Shown: positions 53,582-62,913, numbered from the stretch's first letter. The stretch is 64,000 nucleotides of DNA from Paenibacillus cymbidii (GCF_004764705.1 NZ_SHLX01000017.1:124001-188000); one strand, 5' to 3'. Program-made: numbers and translations. The notes: generated from the sequence alone by a model not told the origin.

Positions 53582-54787
53582 ATGGCCAGCGCAGCAGAAC
53601 TGAAACGCGGCAATTTGCTTGAGCTGATTAATGCGATTTGGCGCAAGGAGTCGTTTACGAAGCCGGAGCTCGCCGAACGGACCGAACTGACCGGGGTCAC
53701 CGTGCACCATGCGGTGAATGAATGGCTCGCCGCAGGCTTCGTCGTCGAGCAGGGCGCCGCTCGTTCGAACGGCGGCAGGAAAGCGGCGCTCTACCGGATG
53801 AACGCCGCATTCGGCTCGATCGTCGGCGTTCACGTCGGCATTCGCGGCTTTCATGTCGGCGTCTACGATTTGCGGCTGACGCTGCTGCACGGACGCCGCT
53901 GCGATGCCGACCTCGTCTACAACCCGTCCGTCATCGAACGGCTGGCGGCGGAGATCGAAGCCGCCGTCCGCGACAGCGGAGTCGGCGCAGAGCAAGTGCT
54001 CGCCGTCGGCATATCGCTGCCGGGTCAGGTCGATTACGCGGGCGGCACGGTGCTCAACCTGACCAACGTGCCGCATTGGCGCGGCATCCCGCTGAAGCGG
54101 CTGCTGGAGGAACGGCTTGGCGTCGACGTTATTCCCGACAACGACAACTGCGGCACGATTCTTGCGGCCAAATGGCTGGGGCTGATGAAAGAGCGGGCGG
54201 ACGCCGTTTACCTGTCCATCGGCGACGGTGTCGGCACGGGGGTCATGGCGCAAGGGAAGGTCGTGCGCGGCAAACATGCGAACGTCGGCGAAATCGGCCA
54301 TATGACCGTCGATTACAACGGCGCGCCGTGCAATTGCGGCGGCCGCGGCTGCATCGAAACCGTCGCTTCGAACCGCGCCGTGCTGGCCAGGCTGCAAGCC
54401 GCTCTGCCGCAAGCGGGAGCCGCCGCTCCAAGGCAGCTTGCCGACTATGTGGCGCTGGCGCGCGAAGGCGATCGCACGGCGCAACGCATTTTCCGCGAAA
54501 CCGCCGCGTTCGTTGGCCTTGCGCTCGATATTGCGGTCAAGGCGTACGATCCCGAGTTGATGATTGTGCAGAACGACTGGCTGCCTCATTTTCCGGAGTT
54601 GTTCGCCGAATTGGTTGACGGGGTGTACGCCAAGTCGGCCTGGCTGCGGGGCGGCGGGCTGACGGTGTTGCAGAACCCGATTCCCGAACTGGAAGCGATC
54701 GGGGCGGCGGCGCTGGTGAAGGAGCGATTGGCGGCGGAGGTGGCCGGCAACCCGCTGCTCGCCCGCTTGACGGCGACACACAGATGA
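53582..54787 (+). CDS. ROK-family transcriptional regulator
   Basis: A 401-residue sugar-responsive repressor. The N-terminal winged helix (about 8-70) has KPELAERTELTGVTVHHAVN. The ROK domain has IPDNDNCGTILAAKWLG, GDGVGTGVMAQG and an intact zinc site GEIGHMTVDYNGAPCNCGGRGCIE. GGAGG lies about five bases before the ATG. The dehydrogenase gene starts 15 bp downstream and is the likely target, together with autoregulation through the palindrome at 53547. Confidence 0.92.
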   Translation: MASAAELKRGNLLELINAIWRKESFTKPELAERTELTGVTVHHAVNEWLAAGFVVEQGAARSNGGRKAALYRMNAAFGSIVGVHVGIRGFHVGVYDLRLTLLHGRRCDADLVYNPSVIERLAAEIEAAVRDSGVGAEQVLAVGISLPGQVDYAGGTVLNLTNVPHWRGIPLKRLLEERLGVDVIPDNDNCGTILAAKWLGLMKERADAVYLSIGDGVGTGVMAQGKVVRGKHANVGEIGHMTVDYNGAPCNCGGRGCIETVASNRAVLARLQAALPQAGAAAPRQLADYVALAREGDRTAQRIFRETAAFVGLALDIAVKAYDPELMIVQNDWLPHFPELFAELVDGVYAKSAWLRGGGLTVLQNPIPELEAIGAAALVKERLAAEVAGNPLLARLTATHR

Positions 54788-54802
54788 CACAGAGGAGGCT
54801 AT

Positions 54803-55846
54803 ATGAAGATGAACGATAACAGGATGAACGCCATCGTTTTTGAAGCGCCCGGGCAACTGGCCTACCGCCAGGTGGAGCGTCCGGTTTGCGGCCCGGACGA
54901 AGTGATCGTCCGCATCCGGCGGATCGGCATTTGCGGCACGGATGTGGAGATGTTTCACGGGCATATCCACAAGGCTAAATTCCCGATTATCCCCGGTCAC
55001 GAATGGGCCGGCGAAATCGTCGAGCTCGGCGGCGCAGTAAGCGGCTACCGCATCGGCGACCGGGTCGTCGGCGAAACGACGATTTCCTGCGGCCGCTGCC
55101 GCAGGTGCCGGAGCGGCGCTTACAACATGTGCGAGCGGCTGTCCGAGAACGGCATCTTCGGCAAAAACGGCGCCGCCTGCGAGTACATGGCGTTCCCGGT
55201 TCACGGCATGCACCGGTTCGACAGCCGGCTCAGCTACGACCAGGCGTGCCTGATCGAACCGTCGGCGGTCGCGTTCCGCGGCCTGGAGAAGCTCGGCCTG
55301 TCGCAGCAGGATACGCTGGCCGTCATCGGGCCCGGCACGATCGGGCTGCTGACGGTAGCGGCTGCCAAACATCGCGGCGTGCGCAAGGTCGTGCTGGTCG
55401 GCTTTCAGGAAAGCCGGCTGCAGCTCGGCCTCAAGCTCGGCGCGGACGAAATCATCGATTTGAGCAGGGAATCGTACGCAGAGCGGGCGCTTGAAGCGAC
55501 GAACGGCGACTTGTTCAGCGCGGTGGTCGAAGCGTCGGGCAACGCCGAAGCGTGCGAGCAGCTATTTTCCATCGTCGGCCCCGGCAGCAAGGTACTGCTG
55601 CTCGGCACTTACGGCGAAAAGCTGCCGCGCATCGACGCCAACAAAATCGTCGACAACGACATGGTCATTCACGGCTCGCTCAGCAGCCCGGGCGTCTGGG
55701 ACGCCGTCGTTGACTGGATGGAATCGACCTCTTTGCCGGTTACCGATCTGATCACGCATCATTTTGCGTTGTCCGAATACGAAGCCGCGCTGCGCCTGAT
55801 CGAAAAACGCGACCCCTCTGTGCTGAAAGTCATGCTGGAGCCGTAA
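54803..55846 (+). CDS. Zinc-dependent medium-chain alcohol/polyol dehydrogenase
   Basis: A 347-residue cytoplasmic dehydrogenase oxidising a sugar alcohol or related substrate with NAD(P). The catalytic zinc Cys is in GICGTDVEMFHGH, the His-Glu in IPGHEWAGEI, and the structural zinc Cys set in CGRCRRCRSGAYNMC. The nucleotide fold has AVIGPGTIGLLTVAAAK. GAGGAGG precedes the ATG. It is cotranscribed with the ROK regulator, so its substrate is probably the inducer or derived from it. Confidence 0.92.
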   Translation: MKMNDNRMNAIVFEAPGQLAYRQVERPVCGPDEVIVRIRRIGICGTDVEMFHGHIHKAKFPIIPGHEWAGEIVELGGAVSGYRIGDRVVGETTISCGRCRRCRSGAYNMCERLSENGIFGKNGAACEYMAFPVHGMHRFDSRLSYDQACLIEPSAVAFRGLEKLGLSQQDTLAVIGPGTIGLLTVAAAKHRGVRKVVLVGFQESRLQLGLKLGADEIIDLSRESYAERALEATNGDLFSAVVEASGNAEACEQLFSIVGPGSKVLLLGTYGEKLPRIDANKIVDNDMVIHGSLSSPGVWDAVVDWMESTSLPVTDLITHHFALSEYEAALRLIEKRDPSVLKVMLEP

Positions 55847-55926
55847 ACGAACTCGCGCCGCGAACATTAAAGTTTCATTAAAAACGTTTCATTGCTTCGC
55901 GTTAAGGTTACTAATCAAAAGACGAC

Positions 55927-55954
55927 AAAGCCGGTTGCCGCGTGCGCCGGCTTA
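55927..55954 (+). terminator. Hairpin downstream of the dehydrogenase gene
   Basis: AAGCCGG and CCGGCTT enclose a 12-nt loop ~80 bp after the stop; the tail is short (ATTC). Confidence 0.5.
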
Positions 55955-56139
55955 TTCGGCGCGGCCCCGCGGAGGTGGAAGTTGCTGCATCGTTTTCCTG
56001 AATCTAGATATGGAAATGTAAGGAAACTCTAATGAAGCATTAATAAAATCTCCCTATACTGCCCATAACGAGTTGTTTGGGACTGCTTGTTTGCTGCCGC
56101 GCGTCAAGCGAGAGAAAGAAAGAAGGGAGAGAACCTCTT
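55955..56139 (+). other. Leader region of the LtaS-like gene
   Basis: No gene. TATACT at 56055-56060 is a plausible -10, with a poor -35 (TGAAGC). Upstream, at 55865-55881, CATTAA occurs twice 11 bp apart, with a third CATT close by, a spacing like that of PhoP-bound repeats, but the match to the PhoP consensus is weak. Confidence 0.35.
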
Positions 56140-58359
56140 GTGACTGTAGTCAAAAAAATCAGGAAACGCACCACGGCGTTTTTTGCCGCGCATCGTCCGT
56201 TGTCGCTGCTGTTCGGAGCCGTGCTGCTCGTTGCGGGGGCGCTGCTGCTCGCCGCCGGCGTGGAGCTGATCCAACGCGGTTCGGCGCATGCGGTATGGAC
56301 GTGGATCGACGGAAACCGCCACTCCTACTACATGAATGCGGGGATCGACTTTTTTGTCCTGCTGCTGATTTATTGTCTCGTCGGCTCGTTATTCCTTGGC
56401 CTGTCGTTGACCGCGCTTTTATTATTCGTCGTTTCGCTCGTCAGTTATTATAAAACGAAGCTCATCGGCGACCCGTTTATGCCCTGGGACCTGTTTCTCA
56501 AGAAAGAGGGCATGGACATTATTCCGCTCGTAACCGGCACCTCCGCCATGCTCAAGCTGGCGTATGTCGTGGCGATTGCGCTGGCTGTCATGCTGTTCCG
56601 GCTGTTCCTGCCGAAGCTGAAGCTGCCGATCGTCTATCGCGGGCTTGCGGCGCTGGTCGCCTGCTTCATGCTGTATTCGCTTAGCTTCAAACCTGTCTGG
56701 ACGGGCGATGTCGCGAACAAGCTGGGCATCCAGGACATCAACTGGAACCAGGCGCAAAATTACGACGTCAACGGCGTTACCCTCGGCTTCGCCATGAACG
56801 TGAAAAACGCGGTCGTGCCGAAGCCGCCCGGCTACAACCAGGCAGCGGTGGAGACGATCGCCGCGGCGCTGCCGGCCAGCCTGACTGCCGGCCGCGAGGA
56901 CGTGGCCGTGGCCAAATCCGGCGGCTTGCAGCCGAACGTCATCTTCATCATGAGCGAGTCGTTCTGGGATCCGACGTTGCTTCCCGACATTACGTTCAGC
57001 GAGGACCCGCTGCCGACGATCCACAAGCTGCAGCAAACGACAACGTCCGGCTATCTGCTGTCGCCCCAGTTTGGCGGGGGTACGGCCAACGTCGAGTTCG
57101 AGGTGCTGACGGGCGAATCGATGAGCCTGCTGCCGGCAGGTTCGATTCCGTACCAGCAATACATCGGCCGTCCGACGCCGAGCCTGGCCAGCTATTTTGG
57201 CGATCAAGGGTATAAAAGCATGGGGATTCACACGTACGAAGGCTGGTTCTGGAACCGCAACACCGTGTACAAGAATCTCGGCTTCCAAAGCTTCATGAGC
57301 AAGGAATACTTCTCGAATCCATCTTACAGCGGCGGCTTCATCTCCGACGACGAGATGGCGAACGCCGTGATCAAACAAGTCGACAGTACGGATAAGCCGA
57401 TGTTCATCTACAGCGTCACGATGCAGAACCATGGGCCGTACGACATGGAGCGCTACTCGACCAACCCGATTACGGCAACGGGCGACAAATTGACGGCCGA
57501 TTCCAAATCGATGCTGGAGATGTACACGCACGGCGCGCACGAAGCGGATCAAAGCTTGCAGAAGCTGATCGACCACTTCTCTTTATCCGACGAGCCGACG
57601 GTCATCGTTTTTTACGGCGATCACCTGCCGATGCTCGGCTACGATTACGAAATTTACCGTCAGGGCGGTTTTGTCGGCTCCGCCAATTCGGCGGAATGGT
57701 CGCTTGAAGAAACCCGGAAGATGCACAGCACGCCGCTCGTCATGTGGTCGAACTTCCCGATGGAGACGGAGAAGCTGCCGGCGGTCAGCAGCTCGTTCCT
57801 CGGCTCGTACGTGCTGGACCGTCTCGGCATGCAGCAGCCGGCGCAGTTCGCGTTCAACTACGATCTATATACGAAAATGCCCGGTCTGCTGAAAAATCTG
57901 GTCGTCGGCGCAGACGGCGAACTGCACGCCCAAGTGCCGGAAACGTTCCAGAACGAAGTGAACCAATACCGCGATCTGCAATACGATACGCTGTTTGGGA
58001 AACAGTTCCTGCAGCAGATCACGAACGAAAACTTCCTGGTCAACTATCCGGTGCAAGGCTACAACGAAGAGTTTACGGACGTTGCGATCACCAGTATCGA
58101 GCAGAAAGAACTGGCTTCCGGCGAAATCGAGCTGACCATCTCCGGCAAAAACTTCTACGACGGCGCTTATGCGGTCGTAAACGGCAAGAAGGTGGCGCCG
58201 GACAGCTTGTCGTCCGACACGATGGTCATTTCGGTGACGAAGGATCTGCTCAAAAAGCAGGACAGTTTATCGATTCAAGTGAAACAATTGAACTCGAAAA
58301 ATGTGCAGCTTGCGCAGTCGAACGTCGTGCAAGTCGACGTCAACCGCCCGCCGGTATAG
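56140..58359 (+). CDS. LtaS/sulfatase-family polyglycerolphosphate synthase-like enzyme
   Basis: A 739-residue membrane enzyme of the lipoteichoic acid synthase type. The N-terminus has about five helices (to ~residue 205). The extracellular sulfatase-fold domain (about 255-610) has the metal Glu in IFIMSESFWDPT, the Thr nucleophile in FGGGTANVEFEV (about 315) and YGDHLPM (about 492-498). A C-terminal ~80-residue beta-domain (TSIEQKELASGEIELTISGK onward) resembles an IPT/Ig-like fold and is not part of usual LtaS. The GTG at 56140 lies ten bases after AAGGGAG. It would transfer glycerol phosphate or a similar group to a surface polymer. Confidence 0.87.
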   Translation: MTVVKKIRKRTTAFFAAHRPLSLLFGAVLLVAGALLLAAGVELIQRGSAHAVWTWIDGNRHSYYMNAGIDFFVLLLIYCLVGSLFLGLSLTALLLFVVSLVSYYKTKLIGDPFMPWDLFLKKEGMDIIPLVTGTSAMLKLAYVVAIALAVMLFRLFLPKLKLPIVYRGLAALVACFMLYSLSFKPVWTGDVANKLGIQDINWNQAQNYDVNGVTLGFAMNVKNAVVPKPPGYNQAAVETIAAALPASLTAGREDVAVAKSGGLQPNVIFIMSESFWDPTLLPDITFSEDPLPTIHKLQQTTTSGYLLSPQFGGGTANVEFEVLTGESMSLLPAGSIPYQQYIGRPTPSLASYFGDQGYKSMGIHTYEGWFWNRNTVYKNLGFQSFMSKEYFSNPSYSGGFISDDEMANAVIKQVDSTDKPMFIYSVTMQNHGPYDMERYSTNPITATGDKLTADSKSMLEMYTHGAHEADQSLQKLIDHFSLSDEPTVIVFYGDHLPMLGYDYEIYRQGGFVGSANSAEWSLEETRKMHSTPLVMWSNFPMETEKLPAVSSSFLGSYVLDRLGMQQPAQFAFNYDLYTKMPGLLKNLVVGADGELHAQVPETFQNEVNQYRDLQYDTLFGKQFLQQITNENFLVNYPVQGYNEEFTDVAITSIEQKELASGEIELTISGKNFYDGAYAVVNGKKVAPDSLSSDTMVISVTKDLLKKQDSLSIQVKQLNSKNVQLAQSNVVQVDVNRPPV

Positions 58360-58377
58360 GCCGCCGCGGCTGCAATG

Positions 58378-58424
58378 AAAAACCGCCCCATCCCGCACTG
58401 CCGCGGCGAGAGGGGCGGTTTTTT
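58378..58424. terminator. Strong bidirectional terminator
   Basis: AAAAACCGCCCC pairs with GGGGCGGTTTTTT between the convergent LtaS-like and SDR genes. Both strands end in a T tract. Confidence 0.88.
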
Positions 58425-58444
58425 GCGCTGCGGTCGCCGGCGGT

Positions 58445-59236
58445 TCAGCCGCGAATCAACGATTCGGCGCCGTCGATGTAAATTTCCGTGCCGGTGATGT
58501 GCGACGACTCGTCGCCGGCGAGGAACAGCGCCAACTCGGCTACCTGCTCGGGCGACCCGGGCTTATGCGTCAGCGGTATGTCGCCGCCGTCCGGGAATTG
58601 CACCGGAATGCGGATTTCCTCCACTTCCGGCGTCGGGTGCGTGCTCTCGTCGATATGCGTACGGATTGCACCGGGACAGATAGCGTTGACGCGAATGCGG
58701 TACCGTGCCAGCTCGAGCGCCGCCATCTTCATAAACGCGACTTGTCCGGCTTTGCTTGTGCTGTAGGCCGAGAAGCCGAAGTTCGAGAAGATGCGGTTGC
58801 CGTTCACCGAGCTGGTGACGATGATGCTGCCGCCTTGCTGTTTGAGCAGCGGGACGGCGTATTTGACGGTGAGGAAGGTGCCTTTCAGGTTGATGTCGAT
58901 CGTCCGGCTCCATTCCTCGGGCTCCATCTCTTCGATCGGCGCCAGCACGCCGTTGATGCCGGCGTTGGCGAACACGATATCGAGCCGGCCGAACTGCCGG
59001 TTCGCTTGCTCGAACGCCGCCTCGACGCCGGTCGGGTCGGCGACGTCCGTCAGCGCAATGAAGCATGCGGCGCCTTCCCGCTCGATTGCGTGCCGCGTCT
59101 CTTCGGCGCGCGCTTTATCGCGCTCTACGATGCACACCGACGCGCCGTGGCGGGCAAAAGCAAGCGCCGCGCCGCGGCCGATGCCCGAGCCGCCGCCGGT
59201 GACAAGCGCCGCTTTGCCGTTCAATCGTTTGGACAT
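58445..59236 (-). CDS. Short-chain dehydrogenase/reductase (SDR)
   Basis: A 263-residue classical SDR. The cofactor motif is TGGGSGIGRG, FANAGING follows strand four, and the catalytic set is Ser in VTSSVNG with Tyr and Lys in YSTSKAG. An acidic residue after strand two (VERDKAR) suggests NAD(H). AAGGAGG precedes the ATG. The gene stands alone, with a palindrome ~130 bp upstream that may be an operator. Substrate unknown. Confidence 0.92.
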   Translation of the reverse strand: MSKRLNGKAALVTGGGSGIGRGAALAFARHGASVCIVERDKARAEETRHAIEREGAACFIALTDVADPTGVEAAFEQANRQFGRLDIVFANAGINGVLAPIEEMEPEEWSRTIDINLKGTFLTVKYAVPLLKQQGGSIIVTSSVNGNRIFSNFGFSAYSTSKAGQVAFMKMAALELARYRIRVNAICPGAIRTHIDESTHPTPEVEEIRIPVQFPDGGDIPLTHKPGSPEQVAELALFLAGDESSHITGTEIYIDGAESLIRG

Positions 59237-59367
59237 GATTGCGATGCCTCCTTTTGGGCTTCTTTGAGTTTTGAATTGGGGTCAAGATGAATTTACACGT
59301 CCTGCGCTTGACGCAAACTGGCGATATTGCCCGGAAAAATATTTTTTCGGTGCGATGAAACTTCCAT

Positions 59368-59382
59368 GACGTTCGAAACGTC
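59368..59382. promoter_or_regulatory. Palindrome upstream of the SDR gene
   Basis: GACGTT and AACGTC enclose CGA, a perfect palindrome of operator size ~130 bp upstream of the SDR start. About 30 bp away CCGGAAAAATATTTTTTCGG (59331-59350) is a further AT-rich inverted repeat. The rest of 59237-59496 shows nothing else. Confidence 0.5.
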
Positions 59383-59496
59383 AATAAGGGTATGAACGAA
59401 AGGTTGGTTTAGTTTGTCTGGGAAGCGGCGGATTTAACCGCTGTTTCATAGGCGAAGGAACGGGGTATAAGAGGGTAAGAGCGGCAGGAGGCATGG

Positions 59497-59548
59497 AAAA
59501 AGCCCCAACCGCGTTTGGACCGGAAGGTCTGCCGCAGCCAGGGCTTTT
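59497..59548 (-). terminator. Terminator of the NlpC/P60 gene
   Basis: On the minus strand AAAAGCCC pairs with GGGCTTTTT across a GC-rich loop, 14 bp after the stop codon. Confidence 0.7.
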
Positions 59549-59561
59549 GGGAATATGGGTG

Positions 59562-60044
59562 TTACTGCGCTTCCTCGATCTCTTTCGTCAAGTCGTTGTA
59601 GAGGTCGTCCCACAGCACGCGTCGGGCGGAAACGTAACGGGTCGAATAGTACTTGCTGTCGAGCCGGTCGATCGTCACGCCGATATTCGTGGCGGAATGA
59701 ACGAATTCACCGTTGCCCCAGTAGATGCCGACGTGGGAGATGCCCGAACCGTCGGTGTTGAAGAATACGAGATCGCCTTTGCGAAGATCGCTTTTGGAGA
59801 CCCAGTAGCCTTCGGAGTTTTGCGCTTTCGAGCTGTGCGGCAGGTCCATGTTGAACTGGGAGAAGATGTAGGCGGTGAATCCGGAGCAATCGAAGCCCTT
59901 CGGCGTCGTGCCTGCCCAACGATAAGGCGAATCGGATACGGCGTCTACCATTCGGTCCAGCTTGGAATCCGCAAAAACGGTTCCCGCCGAAAAACAAAAA
60001 AGCGCCACTGCTGCAAAAACAAACAGAAATGCCTTTTTCAACAA
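59562..60044 (-). CDS. Secreted NlpC/P60 (C40) peptidoglycan hydrolase
   Basis: A 160-residue secreted cysteine peptidase that cuts wall stem peptides. A signal peptide occupies the first ~27 residues, with cleavage probably at VFADS. The catalytic Cys is in FDCSGFTAYIF (about 53), His in ISHVGIYWGNG (about 104), and FVHSATNIG carries the third polar position. There is no separate binding domain, so this is a minimal enzyme. The start is a TTG: GGAAGGAG lies six bases before TTG 60044 and nine before TTG 60041; the long extension upstream is not credible. Confidence 0.88.
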   Translation of the reverse strand: MLKKAFLFVFAAVALFCFSAGTVFADSKLDRMVDAVSDSPYRWAGTTPKGFDCSGFTAYIFSQFNMDLPHSSKAQNSEGYWVSKSDLRKGDLVFFNTDGSGISHVGIYWGNGEFVHSATNIGVTIDRLDSKYYSTRYVSARRVLWDDLYNDLTKEIEEAQ

Positions 60045-60255
60045 AGACGGCTCCTTCCGGATGCCTACGAGGTTAGCTGAGGGTTCGGTTGAAGGTTCCC
60101 TATGATCCCTTGCTTTCGAGATCAATTCACCCAGAAATTGGTTCCCCCGTTTCCCGAAATGCGGGAATTCGGCAAATTTCTATTATTTTTTTTTGCAATC
60201 ATTTTGCAATAACTTAATATATTCTGCAGGCTTGTCAGAATTCCTCCCAACGGGA

Positions 60256-60289
60256 CAAAAAAATTCCCGATTTTGGCGGAATTTTTTTG
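60256..60289. terminator. Bidirectional terminator
   Basis: AAAAAAATTCC and GGAATTTTTTT enclose CGATTTTGGC. It lies ~72 bp after the stop of the small gene at 60362 (minus strand). Confidence 0.75.
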
Positions 60290-60361
60290 TGTGGACGAAT
60301 ATGCGGGGATGTCGAAGACAAGATTTGGATCAGATGCTGTTTCGATACATTTCGACAGCGT

Positions 60362-60625
60362 TTAATGGGGGGCCGCGGAAGCTCCGTGCTGGCGGATGGC
60401 GGCGCGCATCGCCAGCTTGCGCATATGGCGCGATTGCTGGGACGCGTCCAACCGGTAGAAGCCGTTGTCGCGAAACAGTTCGCGCAAGGTGCTTTCGGCC
60501 GCCAGCAGCGACTGCCGCTCGTTGCCGAGCAGGGCGTAGCAGACGCGGTAGCATTCCGTTTCGAGCGAACGGAGGACGGCCGTCCTTGTATGAAGCTGCG
60601 TCGTTTCGGTAGGCATGCCGATCAT
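60362..60625 (-). CDS. Small protein, weakly like sigma-factor region 2
   Basis: An 87-residue protein. Its ATG overlaps the stop of the carboxypeptidase gene (ATGA), and AAAGAG lies seven bases upstream, so translation is coupled. The segment ECYRVCYALLGNERQSLLAA followed by ESTLRELFRD and a basic RKLAMRAAIRQ helix has the layout of ECF sigma region 2 (Y..A..LLG....AE), but region 4 is absent. It may be a sigma-derived small regulator or a coincidence; I do not recognise a family. Confidence 0.55.
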   Translation of the reverse strand: MIGMPTETTQLHTRTAVLRSLETECYRVCYALLGNERQSLLAAESTLRELFRDNGFYRLDASQQSRHMRKLAMRAAIRQHGASAAPH

Positions 60626-61656
60626 CTCTCTTTGGACTTGATGGTGTTGAAGCCGTACGCGAGCAGTTGTGCAGAGTCGGTCCACACGCCAACGCTGGTC
60701 GAATGCATCGCCACGGCGATGATGCTGCTGCCGCCGCGCGTCGCGGAGGAGACCAGGCAGTAACCGGCTTGATCGGTGAAACCGGTTTTGACGCCGGAGA
60801 CGCCTTGCACGTAGTAACCGCTGTCCGGCTGCAGCAGCAGGTTGCGGTTGACGAGCGGGAGCGAACCGCCGGCGCCCTGCAACTGGGCGTTGTAAGAGCG
60901 TTTCGCCACTATGGTTTGGAAAGCGGGGAGCTTCATCGCCGCCTGGGCGATCAGCGCCATGTCACGCGCCGTCGTATAATGGTTTGCGTTGTGCAGGCCG
61001 TGCGGGTTGACGAAGTTGGAGCCGGTCGCGCCTGCTTGTTTGGCGCGGGCGTTCATCAGCGCGACGAAGGCGCGAGTCGCCTTGGCGGCGCTAAGCGACG
61101 GCGACTTCTCGCTTTGCCGGCCGATGTAGACGGCGACCGCGCGGGCGGCGTCGTTGCCGGAAGGCAGCAGCATCGCGCCGATCAGGTCGACGAGCTTCAG
61201 CCGTTCGCCCGGAACAAGGCCGGCCGAGCTTTCGTCGGCCTCTTCAGGCTTCACTTCGTCGCCGACGGTGACGATGTCGTTCAAATTGCCGCGCTCGATC
61301 GCAACGAGCGCCGACAGCACTTTGGTTGTGCTGGCCGGGTACACTCGCTTCGTGTCGGCGGCGCGGTACAGCACGTCGCCGCTTGCCGCGTCGATCACGA
61401 TCGCCGCCTTGGCGTCCAGGTTGCCGATGGCGGGCGTGCCGTCCGTTGCCTTGCCGGCGTTCTTCCCGGCGCCGGCGGCTTCCGCGACGGCCGAAGGTCC
61501 GCCGCCGCCTTGCTCCTTGCCGCTGGGGGCTGCGACGTCCGCCGCCCAGCCGTGCAGCCGGGTCGTAAGGGCGGCGAACCGTCCGTCAGCGGCGGCCGAC
61601 CATAACAGCAGCCCGGAGAGCACGGCCAGCAGCGTCAGTTTGAATCGGTTGGTCAT
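60622..61656 (-). CDS. D-alanyl-D-alanine carboxypeptidase (S11 family)
   Basis: A 344-residue penicillin-binding protein that trims the terminal D-Ala of wall stem peptides outside the membrane. An N-terminal hydrophobic segment (about 5-25) is followed by a Gly/Ala-rich linker. Catalytic motifs: SxxK in YPASTTKVL (Ser ~109, Lys ~112), SGN in LLPSGNDAA, and KTG in SGVKTGFTDQAG. The ATG at 61656 lies ten bases after AAGGAAGG. The usual C-terminal membrane helix is missing, so the N-terminal segment is likely the anchor. It is next to a two-component system that may sense wall stress. Confidence 0.92.
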   Translation of the reverse strand: MTNRFKLTLLAVLSGLLLWSAAADGRFAALTTRLHGWAADVAAPSGKEQGGGGPSAVAEAAGAGKNAGKATDGTPAIGNLDAKAAIVIDAASGDVLYRAADTKRVYPASTTKVLSALVAIERGNLNDIVTVGDEVKPEEADESSAGLVPGERLKLVDLIGAMLLPSGNDAARAVAVYIGRQSEKSPSLSAAKATRAFVALMNARAKQAGATGSNFVNPHGLHNANHYTTARDMALIAQAAMKLPAFQTIVAKRSYNAQLQGAGGSLPLVNRNLLLQPDSGYYVQGVSGVKTGFTDQAGYCLVSSATRGGSSIIAVAMHSTSVGVWTDSAQLLAYGFNTIKSKER

Positions 61657-61789
61657 CCTATATCGGCCTTCCTTCATCCTCTATTCGCTGTGCTTTTCTC
61701 GAATCCTACGATAGCGGATAAGGTTTAAGAGAAGGATAAGAATTCGTTAACTTTTCCTTAAGATGCGACGGCGGACGCTGCTGCAGCGC

Positions 61790-61821
61790 AAAAAAAAGAG
61801 CCCCTCGTCAGGCTAGGGCTC
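61790..61821 (-). terminator. Terminator of the two-component operon
   Basis: On the minus strand GAGCCC and GGGCTC enclose a ~12-nt loop and are followed by eight T. The stem overlaps the kinase stop codon. Confidence 0.8.
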
Positions 61822-62913
61822 CTGGGAAATCAGCGGCAATCGCACCTCGAAGCGCGTCTGCGCTTCGTCGCTGGCCGCGTGGATGCTGCCGCCGTGAAGC
61901 AGCGTGATGTTGCGGGCGATCGCCAGCCCGAGGCCGGAGCCGCCGGCTTGTTCGCCCCGCGACTTGTCCACGCGATAGAAGCGCTCGAACAGATGGGGCA
62001 GGTCGCCGTAAGGGATGGGATCGCCATAGTTGGTCACGGAAGCGACGGCGCTGCCGTTCTCGCCGATCAGCGCCAGATCCGCGTAGCGGCCGGCGCGGCC
62101 GTAGGCCAGTGCGTTGGTCAGCAAATTTTCGAAGATGCGGACCAGCTTGTCCCCGTCGGCCATGACCATGACGCGGGCAGGGGGGAGGGACAGCCGCAGC
62201 TCCATTCCCGCGGCTTCCGCATCCAGCCGCATATGCGCCGCCAGCTGGCCGAGCAGCTCGCCCAGATCGATCGGCGCCGCATGCAGCTTCATGCCGCCGC
62301 TCGTGCGCGTATACTCGAACAGGTCGTCGATCAGCCGCCGCATGCGCTGCGACTTGTCGTAGGCGATACTGACGTAGTAGCGCAGCTCCGGCTCGTCGCG
62401 GTAGCGGTCCTGATCGATCAGACCGAGGTAGCCGGTGATTGACGTCAGCGGCGTACGCAAGTCGTGCGACACGTTCGAGATCAGCTCGGCCTTGGCCCGC
62501 TCCGACCGGCGTTCTTCCTCGATCGACTGGTGCAGCCGTTCGGCCATGCGGTTGATATTGGCGGCGAGCACGCCAAGCTCGTCCTCGGTGTCGAGCCGGA
62601 TGCGCGATTGCAGGTTTCCGTCGGCGATTTGCTGCACGGCTCGCGTAATCACCGCCATATCGCGGATCATGGAGCGGCTGAGCAGCAGGAAAAACGCAAC
62701 GAACGACAGAACGCCGATCGTCGCAACCGCGGCCGGGACGCCGACGCTGCGATAGACCCATTTGACGAACGTCTCCAGAAAGCCCATATCGAAGAAGGTT
62801 GCTATTACCGCTGCTACGTACAGCACGCCAAGCAGGGCGGCCGTCGAAGCGACGCTCATCCCGAAGAACAGCAGCATTTTCCAGCGGATGCCGAACAGCA
62901 GCTTAGCGATCAA
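61813..62913 (-). CDS. Sensor histidine kinase
   Basis: A 366-residue membrane kinase. Two helices lie at about 13-40 and 57-80 with a very short outer loop, then HAMP (about 80-130), HisKA with His in VSHDLRTPLTSITGYL and an ATPase domain with FENLLTNALAYG, GDPIPYGDLPHLFERFYRV and GSGLGLAIARN. The start is a TTG at 62913 inside the end of the response-regulator gene (11-bp overlap). The short sensor loop suggests detection in or at the membrane, as in envelope-stress kinases. It resembles the VanS/PhoR branch. Confidence 0.9.
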   Translation of the reverse strand: MIAKLLFGIRWKMLLFFGMSVASTAALLGVLYVAAVIATFFDMGFLETFVKWVYRSVGVPAAVATIGVLSFVAFFLLLSRSMIRDMAVITRAVQQIADGNLQSRIRLDTEDELGVLAANINRMAERLHQSIEEERRSERAKAELISNVSHDLRTPLTSITGYLGLIDQDRYRDEPELRYYVSIAYDKSQRMRRLIDDLFEYTRTSGGMKLHAAPIDLGELLGQLAAHMRLDAEAAGMELRLSLPPARVMVMADGDKLVRIFENLLTNALAYGRAGRYADLALIGENGSAVASVTNYGDPIPYGDLPHLFERFYRVDKSRGEQAGGSGLGLAIARNITLLHGGSIHAASDEAQTRFEVRLPLISQEP

